Positions 16,361 to 26,500 of a stretch of DNA of 64,000 nucleotides are shown here, piece after piece; the first letter of the stretch is position 1, and the number at the start of each line of letters is the position of its first letter. The DNA is from Planctomycetota bacterium (GTDB lineage: Bacteria; Planctomycetota; Planctomycetia; Isosphaerales; Isosphaeraceae). The position numbers and the translations under genes are program-made. A model generated the notes under the pieces. That model searched no databases. It was not told the DNA's origin and worked only from the letters and a program-made list of their open reading frames with translations. Location of the stretch: contig JAJYWB010000001.1 in NCBI GenBank assembly GCA_021791715.1, positions 226,374-290,373 of the forward strand. The letters run 5' to 3'.

Positions 16361-19360
16361 TCAATTCGTCGATGAAGGAATCAAGGATGAAAAAACCTGA
16401 AACTGTCGATCGATGCGGTCGCGTAATTTTTGGAGTTCGGAAGCGGGGGGATTGAGTTCGGCGAAAGACTGCAACAGTTTTCGCGCCGATTCGAGTCGTT
16501 CGTTTGTGCTCGCCGATCCTTTGGTCGAGCCCGCGCGACCTGAGCGTTCGATTTCGAGCAGCGCGCCGTCGCGTGCGACGCGGATTTTGACGGCCTCCTT
16601 GAGATCTTCAACCTCCTTGCGAAATTTCTCTTGCGGGATCGATTCAAAGGGTACGGATTCGATCGATTTGCCGGCCTCGTTGTAATGCGCGATCGCGGCT
16701 TCGAGGCGGTTTTCAAAGGAATCGGCGTCTCCCAGGCCGATCTCGGCCTTGGCGGTGCGGAATCGAATGATGTTGACGACTCCTCCGTACCATTTCCAAA
16801 GTTGATAGGCTTTTTGAATTTCGTTTTGATTTTCGTCGTGAAGTCGAAACGCGATTTTAAGATCGTCGCGTGCTTGCGCGAAATAGAGACGCGATTCTTC
16901 AAGCGACGTTCGATCGGTCGACGAGGCGGGGATTTTGTCGTCGCGACCGACGATCGAAGCTTGACGGTTTTCGCCGAGAATGATGCGAACACGCGCACGG
17001 TTGAGCAGCATTCCGAAACGAAAAACGACCGCCTCTTTCCTCGCTTCGGCCGAGGAGAGCGCCTCGGTGAGGAGTCTCAGCGCTTTCGGAAGATCGCGAT
17101 CGCGCGATTCGGCGATATGTGACAGGAGGTTGAGAGCGGCGGGATGCTTGGGGTCGATCTTAAGCGCGCGATCGAGCATCGTTTCGGACTCTTGAAATCG
17201 ATTCAGGCTCGCGAGTTGCGCTCCGTAAGCGATCGGCAACGCGACCTCCTCGGGAACGATTTCCAAGGCGCGGAGCAAACAAGCGTCGGCGTCCTTATAA
17301 TTAAATATGTTCTTTAGTTGATTTTCAACGATCGAATCGGATCGACGGGTGCGCGACCAAGCGAGCGCCGCGAGGACTCCCGGCCACGCCGATCGCCCCG
17401 ACGAAGTATCGACCTGGGCGAGTAACTTGAGCTTTTGGCGATGCGTCGGATCAAGCTCGGCGGCCTTGAGAAACGCGTTTTTGACGTCGGTCCAAGCGTC
17501 GTGTCGAGCCGCGGCCCAACCCGCTTCTTCTTGAACGAGCGGAGATTGCGACGCGAGCCGAGCCGCGGCGCGGAACGCCTCGAGCTCGGAATCACGACCC
17601 GATGCTCGTGTGAGAGCCGATCGAGCTTCCTCGATTCGACCGAGCCGATCTTCGATCAATCCCGCGAGAGTTAAGCCGAAGGGGGATTCGGGATCGTCTT
17701 CAAGAGATTTGGCGATCGATTTTCGAGCTTGCTCAAAACGCCCACCGCGGATCGAGTCGATCGCCGCGTGAAACCGATTGGGAACGTTCCGATCGGCCGG
17801 ATCGCCGAGGGGGCGACGAGAATCGGTCGGCGGCGAACGAAATACGAGGAGAAACGCCGAAACGACGACGAAAAGAACGATAAAAGCGCCGACCCGCGCC
17901 GGCTTCCGTCGTCGCGTCCAGTTGACGGCGGATTCAACCCATGAATTATTGCTAGCGTGAACAAGCCGGCGTCGGTCAAGGAAACGTTCAAGATCCTCGG
18001 CGAGCGAAGTCGCGTTCGGGTAACGATCGGCGGGGGATAAATCGAGACAATGATTCACGATCGATTGGAGCGCGTGAGGGATCGAGGGATTGATTTTTCG
18101 GAGCGAAATCGGGGGCGCCGAGCGACGATCGAGCAGCTCTGCGATCGCTCGCGGAGTGGGGAGGCGAGGATCGGGAGTTTCGGGAAGTTCCCCGGTTAAA
18201 AGTTCGCGAAACAAAAGACCGAGCGAATAAAGATCCGCCGATTCGTCGACCTGTTCCCATCGATCGGGATCGAGAAAGGCGTGAAGTTGTTCGGGCGCCA
18301 TGTAAGGAAGCGTGCCGCCGCGGAGAGCGGCGTCGGCGCGATCGGCGGCGAACGGATCGTGCGCCAGGTTGAAGTCGAGGAGCTGGGGGCCGTCGCGGTA
18401 GGTTAGAAGGATATTCGCGGGCTTGACGTCGCGATGAAGGATTCTCAACGAGTGCGCGTGCTCAAGAGCTCGAGCGAGCGTCATCACGATCCACGCGACC
18501 CCCTCCATGTACGTACCGTCGATCGGGTAGCCGCGCCAACCCGAAGTCTCGACGACCGTCGCGATCTCCTCGTCGGTAGCCCCCGAAGGAGCGATCGCTC
18601 GAATGATAGCGATCGCGCGGGTCGGCCGATCGCGTTCATAAAGCCTCCTGATGACCGCGTCGACCGGGGCGCCGGGGCGATAGGGCATACAAAGACCCCG
18701 TAAACCCCGTTCTTGTTCACGCGTCACTGATAAAACTGGTACAATATGTTCATGATCAAGCCGGCCGAGGATCGAAGGCTCCTTGCCGCGATCCGCCGAG
18801 ACTTTCAGCGCGACCTCGCGATCGCCGAGTTCTTCGTCGTTGGCCAAAAATACCCGAGCCGCGCCCCCCTGCCCCAGGATCGATCGGAGGCGAAAGCTCT
18901 GAAACCACTCCCCCGGTTCGGGAAAGCGGGGAGCGGGTTCGCGCGCCGCGCAACCGCGACTTAACATCTTATGATAGCGCAATTGAGAAGCGAGCGAATC
19001 CTTCCAGCGATCGTACCGATCGCAGAACGAATCCGGATCGGGCTCCTCCCCCTCCTCCTCACGCAGACAAAATTCTTCATAAATTAAACTGACGACGCGA
19101 TCACTGAACTCCGCCAATTGGGGAAATCGCTCGAGATACGTCGCCGTGGAGACGGAGTCGCCTCGGGCCAGCCGGAAGCGGAGGTCGATTTTAATCAAGG
19201 CGGTTAAGAAAGCGAGCGATCGCTCGGAATCGCATTCGGTCCATAAGAGAGCGACGTCGATCGGTTGATCGCGCTTCCAGGAGCGCGTCAGGCGATCGAT
19301 CGCTTGATCGAGCGGATCGGCGCCGCGGTCGTCGCGGCGAGAGGGAGAAACGGACCTCAT
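16361..19360 (-). CDS. Membrane-anchored Ser/Thr protein kinase with C-terminal TPR repeats
   Basis: The 999-aa product starts with the helical region often found before planctomycete kinases (about residues 15-130). The kinase domain spans about 155-450. It has the glycine loop ILGQGGAARVFLA (about 161-173), the lysine strand VALKV (K186), catalytic ILHRDVKPANILL (HRD 309-311), then LLDFNLA where DFG is expected (DFN, 329-331), and GTLPYMAPEQ. One transmembrane helix (GAFIVLFVVVSAFLLVF, near residue 490) leads to an extracytoplasmic region with several TPR-like repeats. The gene lies just downstream of an ECF-like sigma factor on the same strand, a pairing frequent in planctomycetes that points to a kinase-controlled sigma pathway. 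The metal-binding aspartate is kept, so activity is plausible despite DFN. Confidence 0.93.
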   Translation of the reverse strand: MRSVSPSRRDDRGADPLDQAIDRLTRSWKRDQPIDVALLWTECDSERSLAFLTALIKIDLRFRLARGDSVSTATYLERFPQLAEFSDRVVSLIYEEFCLREEEGEEPDPDSFCDRYDRWKDSLASQLRYHKMLSRGCAAREPAPRFPEPGEWFQSFRLRSILGQGGAARVFLANDEELGDREVALKVSADRGKEPSILGRLDHEHIVPVLSVTREQERGLRGLCMPYRPGAPVDAVIRRLYERDRPTRAIAIIRAIAPSGATDEEIATVVETSGWRGYPIDGTYMEGVAWIVMTLARALEHAHSLRILHRDVKPANILLTYRDGPQLLDFNLAHDPFAADRADAALRGGTLPYMAPEQLHAFLDPDRWEQVDESADLYSLGLLFRELLTGELPETPDPRLPTPRAIAELLDRRSAPPISLRKINPSIPHALQSIVNHCLDLSPADRYPNATSLAEDLERFLDRRRLVHASNNSWVESAVNWTRRRKPARVGAFIVLFVVVSAFLLVFRSPPTDSRRPLGDPADRNVPNRFHAAIDSIRGGRFEQARKSIAKSLEDDPESPFGLTLAGLIEDRLGRIEEARSALTRASGRDSELEAFRAAARLASQSPLVQEEAGWAAARHDAWTDVKNAFLKAAELDPTHRQKLKLLAQVDTSSGRSAWPGVLAALAWSRTRRSDSIVENQLKNIFNYKDADACLLRALEIVPEEVALPIAYGAQLASLNRFQESETMLDRALKIDPKHPAALNLLSHIAESRDRDLPKALRLLTEALSSAEARKEAVVFRFGMLLNRARVRIILGENRQASIVGRDDKIPASSTDRTSLEESRLYFAQARDDLKIAFRLHDENQNEIQKAYQLWKWYGGVVNIIRFRTAKAEIGLGDADSFENRLEAAIAHYNEAGKSIESVPFESIPQEKFRKEVEDLKEAVKIRVARDGALLEIERSGRAGSTKGSASTNERLESARKLLQSFAELNPPASELQKLRDRIDRQFQVFSSLIPSSTN

Positions 19361-19391
19361 CGACGACGGTCCCCCCGAAAATCAAAACGCA

Positions 19392-20000
19392 CTAAGTTCC
19401 GCGACGCGACGATTCCCAAGAATCATGTAAATGTTTGAGTAAACGCTGAACCTTGCGAACGTTGAGCCCAGTTTTGGCGGCGATCTCCTCGTTCGAGTAA
19501 CCGTCGCGACGCAACTCGATCACTTCACGCTCACTGGTCGAAAGGCCCGACACGAGCCGTTCGTAGCCTTCCGAAGCCTGAACGACCTGGCTCGGGGTGG
19601 GATCCGCGGCGCGCGGCTCAAAACCCCCGTCTTCCGCCCCTTCAATCCGGCGTTCGCGGTCGACATCCCGTTTGAGAGTGTGCCGACGACGGTATTCGTC
19701 GACGATCTTCTGCTCGGCGGCTTGCGCCAAAAACGCCAACAGCTTTTCCATCGACTTGAAATCAAAATCGGAGAATTTGACCGCCAAACTCCCCAGCACC
19801 GAATTGGCGAAATCGGTCGAATCGTAAAGCGATCGCAACGGACCGTTCAAGCGGCGCCGAACCACTCGACGCACCTTGGGATAGCAAGTGTTCACAAGCT
19901 CATTCCACGCCGCCTGATCTCCCGCGCGGGCGCGCGCCATTAAATCATCGGTTTCACGGAACGTCGACGTCTCCGGGTCTACCGTGGACGAATCCATCAT
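19392..20000 (-). CDS. ECF-like RNA polymerase sigma factor paired with the kinase
   Basis: The 202-aa product has sigma region 2 (MARARAGDQAAWNELVNTCY, about residues 20-39, then KLLAFLAQAAEQKIVDEYRR) and a region 4 HTH at the C-terminus (LSTSEREVIELRRDGYSNEE, then TGLNVRKVQRLLKHL). It lacks regions 1 and 3, as ECF factors do. ATG 20000 is preceded by GGGGAGGAG at good spacing; the frame is open to 20015 but that start has no such site. The kinase gene starts about 30 bp downstream, so they almost certainly form one transcript. Control of the factor by phosphorylation is the usual idea for such pairs, and here it is inference. Confidence 0.91.
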   Translation of the reverse strand: MMDSSTVDPETSTFRETDDLMARARAGDQAAWNELVNTCYPKVRRVVRRRLNGPLRSLYDSTDFANSVLGSLAVKFSDFDFKSMEKLLAFLAQAAEQKIVDEYRRRHTLKRDVDRERRIEGAEDGGFEPRAADPTPSQVVQASEGYERLVSGLSTSEREVIELRRDGYSNEEIAAKTGLNVRKVQRLLKHLHDSWESSRRGT

Positions 20001-20661
20001 TCCGCTCCTCCCCATCGAGATGAGACGATTTGGCGCGAACGCTTAATTTAGCGATCTCTTCGCGGGACGATCGCCCGACCGTCGCGATTCATTGTTCTTT
20101 ATTCTACAGAGAGGAGCGGATTGAAAAAAGAAGATTTTGTCGGCGGGTTGAGCCTATTTCGATTATATAGAGCGAGCGACGACGCTCAAATTGAACGTAA
20201 TTAACCAAAATCGAACAAGATGCGACTTAGAACGCCGATTTCACGCGGCCTCGAACACAGAGTGTGAAAAAAATCAACACGCTCCCGAGACAAATCACCC
20301 GGCTGATCTCAACCGGGTTGAAAGCTCTCCGTCTCTTTCTATTCTAATCAAAACTTAAGTGAATGATATTTATCGCGCGACTCGCAAATAAGAGCCGGAA
20401 AATTATAATATCACGCGTAAAGCAAACGAATGCGATTGCGGAGTCCGAAATCGGTCCTCAATCGTTTGTGGCGCGGGCGAAATCAAAAATCCGGCGACGC
20501 CGACCGGCGCTCGGCTCGTCGCGTCGACTCGCGGGCCGCGGGGGGGGGAATGAGATCGAGCCGAAGTCGAACGGCGATCTCCCGGGTCGTTCGAGATTAG
20601 AGGGATAGCGAGCGAATCGTAGCGGAACGGCGATCTCCGTGAATCCATCGATGTGTTATCC
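20001..20661 (+). other. Intergenic stretch upstream of the sigma/kinase operon
   Basis: About 660 bp lie between the sigma factor start and the stop of the small protein at 20662. The part at 20040-20420 is clearly AT-richer than its surroundings and probably holds the sigma operon promoter. A minus-strand frame at 20403-20960 is Arg/Ser/Pro-rich with no family-like features and overlaps the better-supported small gene in another frame, so it is not called. Confidence 0.5.
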
Positions 20662-20871
20662 TCATTGCGTCGAAGGCGTGCAGGCGACGGGGTCGACGGG
20701 GTCCATCGCGTCGATCGGGGCGAGGGGAAGGTCGTAGACGCTCGTCGGGGCGATCGGATCGTTGGTGGAATCGCACGGAGGCATCCAGGCGGTCGGGGCG
20801 ATTCGCAAGGGCATACCCTCGACGACGGGGGTGAAGTAACGGCGACGCGTGGTGCGGGAAAGACTGCGCAT
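20662..20871 (-). CDS. Small protein with a planctomycete-type N-terminal motif
   Basis: The product is 69 aa with an Arg-rich start and the stretch FTPVVEGMPLRIAP. This loosely resembles the motif (v-E-x-L-x-x-R-x-L/I) that opens many exported planctomycete proteins, such as the one at 38220-39932 here. The rest is Pro/Asp/Thr-rich (MPPCDSTNDPIAPTS) and looks unstructured. TTAGGAG lies 7 nt before the ATG at 20871, a strong ribosome binding site, which is the main reason to call it. No hydrophobic segment is present. Function unknown. Confidence 0.6.
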   Translation of the reverse strand: MRSLSRTTRRRYFTPVVEGMPLRIAPTAWMPPCDSTNDPIAPTSVYDLPLAPIDAMDPVDPVACTPSTQ

Positions 20872-21032
20872 TCTCGAACTCCTAACCTGCTCGGGTTAAT
20901 TGGGAAATCTGAAAATAAAATTGTGAACGATCGGCGCGTCGAAGGATCGGCGCGAGTCACGCGAAAACGATAAATGTGGAATCGAGGTCGAATCGCCGAA
21001 TGTATCGGTCGGATCGGTGAGCGACCTTGATC

Positions 21033-21641
21033 TTAGTTCAAGCTCGGCGACATCGCCGAGTTTTCCTCGCGAGCCCAAATTTCGAGCCCGGGGGCGATCT
21101 GAAATACGGGATACGACGATAATGGGAGGAGATCCCGGCACGCCTCGCGGTAGAGCGGGCACGATCGATGCTGCTCTTGCGCGGCGCGTAACAGTCGATC
21201 TTGCAAATCTTGCCGTCCGGCGCGATAAGATAGAATAAAGCGTCCCAACGGCGAGAAACGCCGACTCTTGGAGAACAGGATTTGTTCGATCGTTTCTCCT
21301 CGTCGCATCCGTCGCTCGGCGATTTTAAGTTCGTCGCGGAGCTCGTTTCTCAGCCGTCGAATGATATCTTCCACCCGTCGGCGATAACGTCTCGCCGACG
21401 TGGACTCGGCGAGATCCCGCCATGGGTCCGCCGGAGAATCGTGAATCGGTTGGGAAGCGACATACAACTCGGGATCCAGCGGAATCGACGGATCCCCGTT
21501 TCGCAACGATATTAACAAAGTCGCCGCGACTTCCCAAACTCGAGGGTCGGAATATGTACGATGCCATCGAGGTGAACGGCGGTAGTAAGCCTGTTCGATT
21601 CGAGCCGCGACTTCGGCGATCTGTCGAGTTTGAAGCAACAC
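21033..21641 (-). CDS. Hypothetical protein, Arg-rich and helical
   Basis: The product is about 202 aa with no domain I can name with certainty, but it reads as a real soluble protein: an amphipathic start (LLQTRQIAEVAARIEQAYYR), SPRWHRTYSDPRVWEVAATL, then a long charged helix (RRRVEDIIRRLRNELRDELK, then IAERRMRRGETIEQIL). A Cys-containing motif (HRSCPLYREACRDLLP) follows near the C-terminus. The start is a GTG at 21641 with GAGG about 8 nt upstream; the frame also has a GTG at 21659 without such a site. I believe similar proteins occur across planctomycetes, but this is memory rather than a search. The small gene at 20662 is downstream on the same strand. Confidence 0.74.
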   Translation of the reverse strand: MLLQTRQIAEVAARIEQAYYRRSPRWHRTYSDPRVWEVAATLLISLRNGDPSIPLDPELYVASQPIHDSPADPWRDLAESTSARRYRRRVEDIIRRLRNELRDELKIAERRMRRGETIEQILFSKSRRFSPLGRFILSYRAGRQDLQDRLLRAAQEQHRSCPLYREACRDLLPLSSYPVFQIAPGLEIWAREENSAMSPSLN

Positions 21642-21659
21642 GAAAAACCTCGATCTCAC

Positions 21660-22070
21660 TTAGCCGTTCAACTGGTTGATTTTTCGACGTTCAGCGTCGA
21701 AGCCGACTCACTAACCGAAATCGATTTGGTTCTGCGACAACCAATTTCCAGATTTTTTTCTCGGGGTTGTCTCACTTTTCAAAGCGACGTCGATTAATCT
21801 GGCGTGGGGAGATCGATTCCTCCAGGATTTTCGATCGGATCGAGATTCGTCGTGAATCCCCCAATCCGGATCATTCGCTCGTAAGAATTTTTCGACCTGG
21901 GGCTGGCAATCGAAGCGACGTTTCTTTAAGATTCGGTTTAAATTCGCGTGAATCGGTACTCGTTCGCTGATCGCGATCGGTACTCGATTCTTGGAATCGC
22001 CTCAGCGTTCGAGTCTCTTTGATATTCGCCCGCACGCTTTCCTCCGGATTTCGTTTCGCCGGCATTATTC
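21660..22070 (+). other. Divergent intergenic stretch
   Basis: About 410 bp separate the minus-strand hypothetical gene and the plus-strand HTH gene, so it should carry promoters in both directions. Nothing coding or repeated stands out; short T-rich runs near 21740-21780 are the only notable feature. Confidence 0.45.
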
Positions 22071-22361
22071 ATGGGTAATCGCATGATGGAAAGTCATCCC
22101 GCTCGTTCCGACCTTCAGGTCTTAAAGCTCGATCTAGCTCGCCGCGTACGCGAGGTGCGGAAAGAACTCTATGGTGAGCATGGCGGACCGATGCTCGCTG
22201 AAGCGTTGCGAATCCCCTTCCGCACGTGGATGAACTATGAGGAGGGATGCACGATTCCCGCGCAAGTGATCCTTCGGTTCATTGAAACGACCCAGGCGAG
22301 CGTCGAATGGCTTCTCTCGGGCAAAGGCGATAAATACACCGCTCGCGGCCGGCGAGATTAA
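22071..22361 (+). CDS. Small HTH-type DNA-binding protein
   Basis: The 96-aa product has a helix-turn-helix of the XRE/phage-repressor kind: [20 protein letters not shown] leads into [18 protein letters not shown] (the putative recognition helix includes RTWMNYE). [20 protein letters not shown] follows, where VEWLLxGKG is a typical end of such domains. No effector domain is present. The start at 22071 lacks a clear binding site; an in-frame ATG at 22083 is possible. It ends 3 bp before the endonuclease/phosphatase-fold gene, so translation of the two is probably coupled. Confidence 0.72.
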   Translation: MGNRMMESHPARSDLQVLKLDLARRVREVRKELYGEHGGPMLAEALRIPFRTWMNYEEGCTIPAQVILRFIETTQASVEWLLSGKGDKYTARGRRD

Positions 22362-22364
22362 CGC

Positions 22365-23489
22365 ATGCCGCGCCGGTCGGGGGCTTCACGACGATCGAAA
22401 TCACCCCTAGCCCCGTTCTCGCGGTTTCTCACCGCATTCACCCTTGCAATTATCGCGACGATCGTTCTAACCTTCGTTCGTCGCGCCTCGCGTGATCCCG
22501 CTGAAATTGAACGTCCCGCCGTCCCCCCCGGCGAAAGCACGCCAAATCGCCATTCAATTCCACATACGCTTCTTTTTTGCACCTGGAACGTCGAGAACTT
22601 TTACGACGATCGAGACGATCCCGCGATCAACGACCTTGACGAAAACCTCTTCGCAGCCGATCCCGACCTCGTCGCCCGCAAAATCGACCTCTTAAGCGCG
22701 ACCCTCGCCGCCCAAAACGACGGCCGAGGACCCGACGTCGTCGTGCTCGTCGAGGTCGAATCGCGCCGCTGCCTTCAATTGCTCGCCGCCGCGCTCAATC
22801 GGCGCATTCGACAAACTGATCCTTATCGTTATATCTGCTTTCATGAACATCATTTAGATAGAGGTTTGGCGCCCGCGATTCTCTCGCGTTTTCAACTCGA
22901 AGCCGATTCCAGACTTCAGGCCTCGTTCGGCGAACGCAGAATCGTCGCGGCGCGGATCGTCGCCGACGATCGCCCGCTGACGATCCTCGCTTGCCACTGG
23001 ACGAGTCGAATTACCGATAAAACAGGCAAAAAACGAGAAGCCTACGCCGACGTGATCTATCGTTCCGTAACCAAACTTATTAATAACGATCCCGCGTCCG
23101 ACGTGCTGATCGCGGGTGATTTTAACGACGAACCGCGCGATCCCTCGGTACGGATTCATCTGCACGCCTCGGGAGATCGAGAGCGCGTCGTCGCGGGCGA
23201 TCCCCGTCCCACTCTCTACGATCTCTCCTATCGCATCAACAATCGCGTAATAGGATCGTATCATTACGGCGGTAGATGGGAAACGCTCGATCACATCGTC
23301 GTTTCACCGGGAATGCTCGACCGAGACGGCTGGAGCGTCGACACCGAATCGTTCGAGGTGATCGCCCCCGCGGCGAACCGGAAAGGACGCGCGGGAACGC
23401 CGAAACGTTTCGGGTCGCCCCGAGACGCACACCCCCGCGGCCCGTCGGATCACTTCCCGCTCTCGGTGCGATTAATTCATAACCAATAA
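22365..23489 (+). CDS. Endonuclease/exonuclease/phosphatase (EEP) family protein, membrane-anchored
   Basis: The 374-aa product has an N-terminal hydrophobic segment (FLTAFTLAIIATIVLTFV, about residues 20-37) that probably anchors it. An EEP-fold domain follows. Family motifs are LLFCTWNVENFYDD (Asn near the start), VLVEVESRRCLQLL (metal-binding Glu), VLIAGDFNDEPRDPS (GDFN with catalytic Asp/Asn), WETLDHIVVSP and the terminal GPSDHFPLSV (SDH histidine). The complete set implies a metal-dependent phosphodiesterase or nuclease acting outside the cytoplasm; the substrate is not known. A distant relative lies at 35546-36556. The gene starts 3 bp after the HTH gene. Confidence 0.86.
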   Translation: MPRRSGASRRSKSPLAPFSRFLTAFTLAIIATIVLTFVRRASRDPAEIERPAVPPGESTPNRHSIPHTLLFCTWNVENFYDDRDDPAINDLDENLFAADPDLVARKIDLLSATLAAQNDGRGPDVVVLVEVESRRCLQLLAAALNRRIRQTDPYRYICFHEHHLDRGLAPAILSRFQLEADSRLQASFGERRIVAARIVADDRPLTILACHWTSRITDKTGKKREAYADVIYRSVTKLINNDPASDVLIAGDFNDEPRDPSVRIHLHASGDRERVVAGDPRPTLYDLSYRINNRVIGSYHYGGRWETLDHIVVSPGMLDRDGWSVDTESFEVIAPAANRKGRAGTPKRFGSPRDAHPRGPSDHFPLSVRLIHNQ

Positions 23490-23551
23490 TAAAAGCCGAG
23501 TCGATCAACATACGATCGACCCGGCGAACGAAGAATCGGGCTGGAAACGGC

Positions 23552-26500
23552 TTATTTATCTCGAATAATTGAAACGCCGACGTCGATCCCCTGCCCTCCG
23601 CCCGTCTGGCGGCACCGGACGGCGATCACGTTGCGCCCCTCGATCAATCGATCGCGAGCCGCCTGGTCGAGCGTCACGTCTTCATAGGCGCTCACATAGC
23701 CCCGAGCGCGGTGAATCCTCTCTCCGTTTAAATAAATTTCAACGTCTTCATCATGAAATAGATGAAGCTGAACGACGTCTCCCGCGTTCGGTTTGGCGCA
23801 CTCGAACGTCGTTCTCAGCCAGATCGTCTCGGTGTCCCAAACCGTTCCAACTCGCACCGCGGGGGTACCCTCGACGCCGAAGCCAGGCTTGCCTTGTCGC
23901 CATTTCGACGCGTCGAAATCGGGTTTGAACCAATCCGGTCCAGGATCGGCGAGAGTGTAAGACCAAACGACCCCGCTCGCCTTCGTCGAATCTCCCGCGG
24001 GAAGAAGTGTAACGCGTCGCGCCGCGGGGGTGTCGACCGTGACCGATGCGTTTGGTTTAACGCCCAGATCGACGGGGAGATCGTCTCGGGTTGTAATCAC
24101 GAGCGTGGGATCGAAAGGATAAGCCCCCGTATCGGCGCCGAAAATCGCCAATCCGCCCCGCTTGCCGTCCTCGGGAACCTCGAATCGAAGAACCAAAGGT
24201 TTGCCGGATTCTAAATCTTGAATTGCGCTTTCTGGAATCGGCGCGTTGATCTGAATCATCTCTCCATAACTGCCATGATCGACGCGGGCGAGATGCGAAA
24301 GCACGCCGCGCGCGTCGGCGGGGTCGTCGGCGATTTCGATCCGGACGGCGGCGCCGCCGTTGATCGAGATCGCGACCGTGGTCGGATGTTTACGTTCGTC
24401 GGTTTGGGGGTTGTCCTGGGGATTCTTTCGCTCGTTCCAATCGACCTGGTCGCGTCCCGCTCGCGCCGAAGCCTCGACGAGCAAGCGAATCGCCTGGGGC
24501 CGGGCCTTGACGACCGACTTGGGTATATTGAGCCGGTACGTGAACGAGCCGACCCCCCGTCCTTGCGCTTTCCCCTCCGAGATCTTCACTCCGTCGCTGA
24601 ATCGCCCCTGCGCGAATTCGGCGGGATCGAAGCGGATCGCGACCTCGCGATCGTCTAGCCGTTCCACCTTCGGCGTCGGCTTTTCGGGCTTTACAACGAG
24701 GTTGACGAAATTCGCCGCGATCCTTTTTCCCGAGGCGTCGACGAGTTCAAAACCGACCGCCCCCACAAACGGCGTTTCAATTCGAAACGCGATCCGCTTT
24801 TGTTCTTTGACTCCGAACGGAACCCATTCGACCGGACGGGTGCGAGCCGGTATCTCGACGGTTTCACCCTTGTCGTCGGTTCCTTTGATCGACCATCTCA
24901 GCGTCGGAGTTTCTTTCAGATCGGAATAATGGCTGACGAACAGCGGAACCGGAATCAGCTCGTTCACCTTGGCGACGATCGCCGGCGGCGCGTCGAAGCC
25001 GATGAAATCCGCTCCCTGAAGGTCCGCCGGAGTCATTCCGGGAACGAACGCATCGTAGCCGAATTCCTTCTTCCCCCGGTCGTAATCGAAAAACCCGTTG
25101 TGCTCCCATTCGATATCGGAGAGCTCGGTATACACGTATCCTTGGATTTTCGGTTGTTTGCGCAAAAGCGTGGTTAAATCTCGAAACGCCCACGAAACGT
25201 CGCGGTCGCCCCCTCCGGCGCTCACTCCGCCGTATTCCGAGTTGATCAAGGGCGCCGAGTTCATCTTTTGCCCGGGACAATAATTGAACGCGCTCCCCGG
25301 CTCGCTCCGAGCGACGACCTCGTCGATATGACTCTTAGCCCCCTCGTGCTCGTCGATATAAAAATGCCAACTGTTGAGATCGGTTCCCTCCACATGATCA
25401 TAATTGCAAGGCGAGTTGTCTTCGACGAGCCGCGTGTCGTCGAGCGATCGCGTGAGCGCGACCATCGATCGCACCCACTCCTGCGTATCCTTGCTCGCCT
25501 TGTACAAATCGGGGCGACCGAGCCCCCACGTTTCGTTGAAATCGACCCACGCGATGATCGCGGGATGATTGTGATCGCGCGCGACGACCTCGCGCATCGT
25601 CCGCTCCCACGCCGTCCGAGCCTTCTCGTTCTGCCGCCACGTGTTCGGCATGTCCTCCAAAATCATCATCCCCAATTTGTCGGCCCAATACAGCCTGCGC
25701 GGCTCATCGGGTTTAATGTGGATGCGAAGCATATTTAGACCGACCGATTTGGCTAGTTCGATATCATGTTTAAGGAACGCCTCGTCGGGCGCGGTGTAAA
25801 TTCCTTTGGGATTGAACGATTGATCGAGAGCGCCGCGCAGGAAAACGGGCTTGCCGTTGAGCAGGATTCGCTCGAACGGAGCGTCTCCGTATTTGCCCCG
25901 AGCGATCGTCCGAAGCGCGAAATACGTGCGAACCGTGTCGACTCGCCCCTCGCCCGATTTCAGCTCGAGCGTGAGCGGGTAAAGATGAGGCGTCTCGGGG
26001 GTCCAAAGCTTGGGTTGATCGACCTTGAGCGTGAACTTGGCCTTATTCCCCTCGACCGCGATCCCTTTCACGGAGCTGACCGAGGCGTCTTCCGAATACG
26101 CCGAGAGATTCGCCTTGGGATCGATCGAACCCGCCGTTATGATCTCGATCGCAGCCTCGGCGGGATCAATTTTCGTTTTGATTGTAAATGAATCGATATG
26201 GCTAGCGGGTCGCGACTCGAGCCACACGGTTTGCCAGATTCCCGAGGTCGACGTGTACCAGCCGACTTGTTTACCGGTCGGCAGATCGGGGTCGGTGGGG
26301 TCGAACACGCGAACGACGACGTGGTTTTGCCCGGTTCGACGGATCGCGTCGGTGACGTCGGCGGAAAACGGCGTGTATCCTCCCTCGTGCTCGGCGATTT
26401 TCTTCCCGTTCACCCAAACGTCGGCGCGCCAATCGACCGCCTCGAAGCGGAGAAAAACGCGGTCCTCGGCGGCGAAGTTCGCGGGGATCTCGAACGATCG

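Noticed and set aside
20403..20960. 185-aa minus-strand ORF
   Set aside because: Arg/Ser/Pro-rich without family features; it overlaps a short gene with a strong ribosome binding site in another frame.
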